From assembly GCF_900107745.1 (NCBI RefSeq), contig NZ_FNRO01000003.1:62001-126000 (forward strand): 64,000 nt of DNA, read 5' to 3'. The DNA comes from Variovorax sp. YR216. Lineage in GTDB: Bacteria; Pseudomonadota; Gammaproteobacteria; Burkholderiales; Burkholderiaceae_C. A program made the translations under genes and the position numbers. Of this stretch, positions 60,495 to 64,000 are shown in pieces. Under the pieces are notes generated by a model. It made no database searches, was not told the origin of the DNA, and saw only the letters and a program-made list of their open reading frames with translations. The number at the start of each line of letters is the position of its first letter. Position 1 is the stretch's first letter.

Positions 60495-62240
60495 ATGAAC
60501 ACCGCCGCCGTCTCTCCTCCCGCCGCACGTTCCGGCGATGCCGCGACCGGCCCGCAGCCGCCGGACGCAGGCGATCTGCCGCCCTCCGTCGGCGCCTTCG
60601 ACTACACCCGCTTCGCGCCGCGCCTGCCGGCGCTCGAGAACGGCATGGAGCCCGGGCGGCATCCGGTCGTGATCGCCGGCGGTGGCCCGGTCGGCATGTC
60701 GCTCGCACTCGGGCTGGCCAACCATGGCGTGCGCAGCGTGATCCTCGAGGCGGACGACACCGTCTGCGTGGGCAGCCGCGCGGCCTGCATCTCGCGCCGC
60801 AGCCTGGAGATCGTCGAACGCCTCGGCGCGCTGCCGGCGTTCCTGTCCAAGGGGCTGCCGTGGACCGGCGGGCGCAGCTTCTACAAGACCGATGAGGTCT
60901 TCCGCTTCGAGATGCCGACCAGCGCGCAGCAGAAGCTGCCGCCGATGATCAACCTCGAGCAGTACTACATCGAGCAGTACCTGCTGGACGAAATCGTGCG
61001 CCGCAACGCGCAGACGCCGGGGCTGATCGACATCCGCTGGGGTACCGAACTCACCGGCTTCTCGGAGGAAGGCGAAGGCGTCCTCCTGTCGGCGCGCAAT
61101 GCGCTGGCGGCGTACCAGTTGCGCGGGCAATGGCTCGTGGGCTGCGACGGCGGGCAGAGCTTCGTGCGCAAGTCGCTCGGGCTCAATCTCGAAGGCACGG
61201 CCTACGAAGGCCGTTACGTGATCATCGACATCGAGCTGCACAGCGACCACCCGACCGAGCGGCGCGCGTGGTTTGATCCGCCGTGGAACCCCGGCTCGAC
61301 CGTGCTGATGCACAAGCAGCCCGACGACATCTGGCGCATCGACTACCAGCTACGCGCCGGACAGAACACCGAAGAAGCGCTGCAGCCCGCGGCCGTGACC
61401 GAGTTCGTGCAGCGGCATCTCGACGCGATCGGCGAAGGCCATCTGCCGTGGAAGACCGTCTGGACCTCGGTGTACCGCGCCGGCGCGATGACGCTCGAGA
61501 ACTACCGCCATGGCCGCGTGCTGTTCGCCGGCAATGCCGCGCACGCGATGCCGATCTTCGGCGTGCGCGGCCTCAACTCGGGCTTCGACGACGCCGACAA
61601 CCTCGCGTGGAAGCTGGCGCACGTGGCGCGCGGACTGTCCGATGCCGCATTGCTCGACAGCTACTCGCAGGAGCGCATCGCGGCCTTCCACATCAACGCC
61701 GAAAGCGCGATGCGCAGCACCGAGTTCATGTCGCCGCCGTCGCGCGGCTTCGATCTGCTGCGTGAGGCGGCGCTGTCGCTGTCGGGCGCGCATCGCGACA
61801 TTGCGAACCTGATCAACCCGCGGCAGACGCAGGCGGTCGAGTATCGCGATTCGGTGCTGTCGACCGACGCCGACGACCTGGCCGAGGGCCCGGGTCCCGG
61901 CGAGGCGATGCCCGAGCAGCCGCTCGCGCACGACCTGCATCTGACCGACTTGCTGCGCCCGACCTTCATGGTCCTCGTGCTCAACATCGACAAGGTGGAC
62001 GAATCGCTCGCCGCCGAGATCGCCGATGCGCAGGCCGGCCCACTCGCGGTCAACGTGTGCGAACTGCCGTCCCGGAGCGCCGATGCATCGGTGTTCGCCG
62101 CGCTCGGTGCGCAGCAGGGCGCGGTTTACCTGCTGCGCCCCGATGGACACATTGCCGCGCGCTGGCGCCGCATACCCAAAGGCGCGCTGCGTCGAGCCTT
62201 GGTGCGCGCCTCCTTCCTTGTCGAAACGGAACGCTCATGA
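60495..62240 (+). CDS. FAD-dependent aromatic monooxygenase (MhpA/PheA_TfdB type)
   Basis: This is a 581-residue flavoprotein hydroxylase. FAD motifs: PVVIAGGGPVGMSLALGLANHGV, WLVGCDGGQSFVRKSLGL and LFAGNAAHAMPIFGVRGLNSGFDDADNLAWKLA. The C-terminal thioredoxin-like domain (about 440-575) is usual for this class. It likely hydroxylates a phenolic or phenylpropionate-type substrate. The stop overlaps the ATG of the small DUF2783 gene (ATGA), and a TctC-type receptor follows, so uptake and oxidation of one aromatic acid are probably linked. Confidence 0.92.
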   Translation: MNTAAVSPPAARSGDAATGPQPPDAGDLPPSVGAFDYTRFAPRLPALENGMEPGRHPVVIAGGGPVGMSLALGLANHGVRSVILEADDTVCVGSRAACISRRSLEIVERLGALPAFLSKGLPWTGGRSFYKTDEVFRFEMPTSAQQKLPPMINLEQYYIEQYLLDEIVRRNAQTPGLIDIRWGTELTGFSEEGEGVLLSARNALAAYQLRGQWLVGCDGGQSFVRKSLGLNLEGTAYEGRYVIIDIELHSDHPTERRAWFDPPWNPGSTVLMHKQPDDIWRIDYQLRAGQNTEEALQPAAVTEFVQRHLDAIGEGHLPWKTVWTSVYRAGAMTLENYRHGRVLFAGNAAHAMPIFGVRGLNSGFDDADNLAWKLAHVARGLSDAALLDSYSQERIAAFHINAESAMRSTEFMSPPSRGFDLLREAALSLSGAHRDIANLINPRQTQAVEYRDSVLSTDADDLAEGPGPGEAMPEQPLAHDLHLTDLLRPTFMVLVLNIDKVDESLAAEIADAQAGPLAVNVCELPSRSADASVFAALGAQQGAVYLLRPDGHIAARWRRIPKGALRRALVRASFLVETERS

Positions 62241-62446
62241 CCGCCCTGACCCACGACGCGCGCGATCGCGTCTATGCCGAATGCGCCCGCGCCATCAGCG
62301 AGGCCGGCACCGAGCGAGAATCGCTCTTCCTCGCGCGGCTGGCCCTGCTGCTGTTCGAGCAGGTCGGCGATGAAGAACGCTGCCGCGCCGCGCTGGCGCA
62401 GGCGCTCGACGGCCTGCCCGTGCCATCGCTGTCCGCAGGGAACTGA
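62237..62446 (+). CDS. Small DUF2783-like protein coupled to the monooxygenase
   Basis: This is a 69-residue helical protein: YAECARAISEAGTERESLFLARLALLLFEQVGDEERCRAALAQAL. It resembles the DUF2783 group of short proteins found next to flavin monooxygenases in beta-proteobacteria. It starts inside the monooxygenase stop, so translation is coupled, which suggests it may be an accessory subunit. No activity is known. Confidence 0.75.
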   Translation: MTALTHDARDRVYAECARAISEAGTERESLFLARLALLLFEQVGDEERCRAALAQALDGLPVPSLSAGN

Positions 62447-62487
62447 CGCCTTTCCTTCCAACATCCAGAACATCAGGAGACCATTCG

Positions 62488-63462
62488 ATGGATCGCAGAA
62501 CTCTGCTCACCACGCTGGCCGCGACGGCAGCCGCAGGCGCAGCGCCGTGGGCCCGGGCCCAGGACTATCCCACCCAGCTCATCAAGTGGGTGGTGCCGTA
62601 CCCGGCGGGTGGCGGCACCGACGTGATCGCACGCACTCTGTCCGAGGCCATGCGCCAGACGCTGGGCCAGCAGATCGTCATCGACAACCGTCCCGGCGCA
62701 TCGACCAACATCGGCGCCGATATCGTCGCCAAGTCCAAGCCGGACGGCTACACCATCCTGTCGGCCGACAACGCGGTGCTGGCCTTCAATGAGCATCTGT
62801 TCAACAAGCTGCCGTTCAATCCCGAAAAGGACTTCACCTACATCGGCGCGATCGGCAAGTTTCCGCTGGCCCTGGTGGTGCACCCGGATTTCCCGGCGCA
62901 GGACTTCAAGGCCTTCCTCGCCTACGTGAAGGCCAATCCCGGCAAGGTCAACTACGCATCGCCCGGCAACGGTTCGCCGCACCACCTGGCGATGGAGCTG
63001 TTCAAGAACCGCACCGGCACCTTCATCACGCACATCCCCTACCGCGGCGCCGCGCCGGCGATGGCCGACGTGATGGGCGGCCAGGTGCCGTGCATGTTCC
63101 TCGACCTCGCCTCGGGCCTGTCGATCATGCAGGGCAAGAAGGTGCGCGTGCTGGCGATCGGCTCGGGCGCGCGCTCGAATCTGCTGCCCGGCGTTCCTAC
63201 GCTTGCCGAAGTGGGCGTGCCCAATTCGGAGGTGTTCGCCTTCCAGGGCATCCTCGGTCCGGCCGGCATGCCGCCTGCGGTCGTCAACCGTCTCAACGCC
63301 GATCTGAACAAGGCTTTCACCACGCCCGCGGTGCAGAAGCGATTCGCCGATTTCGGCATGGAAGCGATGCCTGGCTCTCCGCAGCAGTTCTTCGCGCTTT
63401 CGCGCGCGGAGTCGCAGCGCTGGGGACCGATCATCAAGGCGGCGAACATCAAGCTGGACTGA
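62488..63462 (+). CDS. Tripartite tricarboxylate transporter-type periplasmic receptor (Bug/TctC)
   Basis: This is a 324-residue Bug-family solute receptor. A Tat/Sec-like leader (MDRRTLLTTLAATAAAGAAP, AWAR-type end WARAQ) precedes YPTQLIKWVVPYPAGGGTDVIART, VIDNRPGASTNIGADIVAKSKPDGYT and YRGAAPAMADVMGGQV, all family signatures. Such receptors bind carboxylates, including aromatic acids. TctA/TctB membrane genes are not adjacent, the usual orphan state in Comamonadaceae. It is third in the operon with the flavin monooxygenase, 41 bases after the DUF2783-like gene. Confidence 0.95.
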   Translation: MDRRTLLTTLAATAAAGAAPWARAQDYPTQLIKWVVPYPAGGGTDVIARTLSEAMRQTLGQQIVIDNRPGASTNIGADIVAKSKPDGYTILSADNAVLAFNEHLFNKLPFNPEKDFTYIGAIGKFPLALVVHPDFPAQDFKAFLAYVKANPGKVNYASPGNGSPHHLAMELFKNRTGTFITHIPYRGAAPAMADVMGGQVPCMFLDLASGLSIMQGKKVRVLAIGSGARSNLLPGVPTLAEVGVPNSEVFAFQGILGPAGMPPAVVNRLNADLNKAFTTPAVQKRFADFGMEAMPGSPQQFFALSRAESQRWGPIIKAANIKLD

Positions 63463-63467
63463 CTGAC

Positions 63468-63561
63468 TAACCCCCAGCCTCGCCCACTTCGTGTGGCTCT
63501 GACACCCCCTTCCAGGGGGCAATCCCAGCGGCCCGGCAGAGCCGGTTCCGCGGGATTCCCG
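63468..63561. repeat. Intergenic repeat copy 3 (inverted relative to copy 2)
   Basis: TAACCCCCAGCCTCGCCCAC onward is the inverse complement of 49137-49231 with few mismatches. It fills the gap between the TctC stop and the convergent YwqK-like gene and may act as a bidirectional terminator. Confidence 0.9.
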
Positions 63562-63611
63562 CACTGTGTTGCGCCGGTCTCAAAGGCGCGGGGCCTGGAG
63601 GGTGGGCCGGA

Positions 63612-64000
63612 TCACTGGCTCGTGAATGCCTTTCGCGAGCCGTCCTCGAACACCTGGTCGTCGCGCTCGAGCTTGCCGTTGGCGTCCCATGCGCGCTCGC
63701 GGGCGATTCGGCCGTTTTCGTCATAGATCGACTCGGCGATCAGCATGCCCTTTTCGTCGAAGCGCTGGTGCGTGCCGATCGGCGTCTGGCGGAAGCGGTC
63801 GGTGGCGACGTAGCGGCCCACCGCTGCGCGCTGGCCGTTGTCGTAGTACTCGGTGATCTCGATCAGCCGGCTGCCGCCGTCCACGCCGTAGACGGCCTTG
63901 CTGCGCGGCTGCCCGTTCAGGTAGAAGCTCTCGTCGGTGACCGGATCGCCGGCGCTGTTCCAGCGCTGTTCGCGCACCAGCGTGCCGCGCTCGGAGAACT
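63612..64000 (-). CDS. YwqK/MORN-type repeat protein, 5' end beyond the window
   Basis: The frame stays open to the right edge, so this is the C-terminal 129 codons of a longer protein. It consists of short repeats of the toxin-antitoxin YwqK/MORN-like type: YLNGQPRSKAVYG, EITEYYDNGQRAAVGRY, GTHQRFDEKGMLIAESIYDENGRIARERAWDANGKLERDD. Such proteins are beta-solenoid-like, and the 'antitoxin' name is mostly by homology to YwqK, with function often unknown. A GTG at 63977 could be read as a start, but coding sequence continues upstream of it. Confidence 0.8.
   Translation of the reverse strand, partial: FSERGTLVREQRWNSAGDPVTDESFYLNGQPRSKAVYGVDGGSRLIEITEYYDNGQRAAVGRYVATDRFRQTPIGTHQRFDEKGMLIAESIYDENGRIARERAWDANGKLERDDQVFEDGSRKAFTSQ

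Noticed and set aside
63612..63977. GTG 63977 as the start of a complete small YwqK-like gene
   Set aside because: The frame continues upstream to the window edge with sequence of the same repeat type, so the gene is cut by the window.

Overview
The window is high-GC chromosomal DNA from a beta-proteobacterium, most likely Comamonadaceae and close to Variovorax. This rests on the family mix rather than any marker gene: a Bug/TctC-type solute receptor, DUF3567, DUF2242, DUF3108 and NnrU proteins, the pilT-pilU pair, an rsmI-yraN-SIS-BON block, many aromatic/organic-acid catabolic genes, and a short intergenic repeat present in three copies. No rRNA gene, CRISPR array or intact insertion sequence was seen. 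One tRNA gene (Arg, anticodon CCG) is present.

Layout. Positions 1-2290 hold an RND efflux pump (permease cut by the left edge, lipoprotein adaptor) and its divergent TetR repressor, with an AcrR-like operator between them. tRNA-Arg follows. Positions about 2450-9960 form an accessory island of visibly different base composition. It contains an HNH/ABC-ATPase/HNH gene set with a frameshift, a UvrD-type helicase remnant, a small membrane protein, the 3' end of a tyrosine integrase, and a same-strand run of DUF2971, RxxxxH (HEPN-like) and DUF3800 genes. Positions 10-14.3 kb carry a class III CoA-transferase, an AhpD-like protein, a patatin fragment, a YbaK-type deacylase and a YeeE/YedE sulfur transporter. 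Positions 14.4-19.3 kb hold an unusual same-strand trio: adenylate cyclase-TPR, PAP2 phosphatase with a (Gly-Gly-Tyr)10 head, and a subtilisin-like protease without a signal peptide.

Positions 19.3-29.5 kb are mostly housekeeping: NnrU, GST, rsmI, yraN, a SIS protein, a patatin lipoprotein, a BON lipoprotein, a beta-hydroxyacid dehydrogenase, pilU, pilT, a YggS-type PLP protein and a tautomerase. Positions 29.5-38.9 kb form a proline/glutamate/arginine area: Lrp-type regulator, bifunctional PutA, glutamate dehydrogenase, a small kinase, a DUF2242 lipoprotein, a large secreted protein and arginase. Positions 39-46 kb hold an acyl-CoA module: receptor for branched-chain amino-acid-type ABC uptake, TetR regulator, acyl-CoA synthetase and a single-chain acyl-CoA carboxylase. 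Positions 46-54 kb hold a WxxGxW-type protein, LrgA/LrgB, GlcD, PurU, an omega-aminotransferase, a ChaN lipoprotein, DUF3567 and an AI-2E-type transporter. Positions 54-64 kb hold an aromatic-ring monooxygenase with AraC regulator, a DUF3108 protein, a fumarylacetoacetase-type hydrolase, a TIR-STING effector, a LuxR regulator, and a flavin monooxygenase/DUF2783/TctC operon.

The strongest leads are an orphan TIR-STING protein at 58572-59582 with no cyclic-dinucleotide synthase gene in the window, the frameshifted HNH-ATPase plus HNH set at 2723-5851, the DUF2971/HEPN-like/DUF3800 cluster at 7514-9959, and the cyclase/PAP2/protease trio at 14426-19259. All identifications come from reading translated sequence by eye. 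No database search was run.
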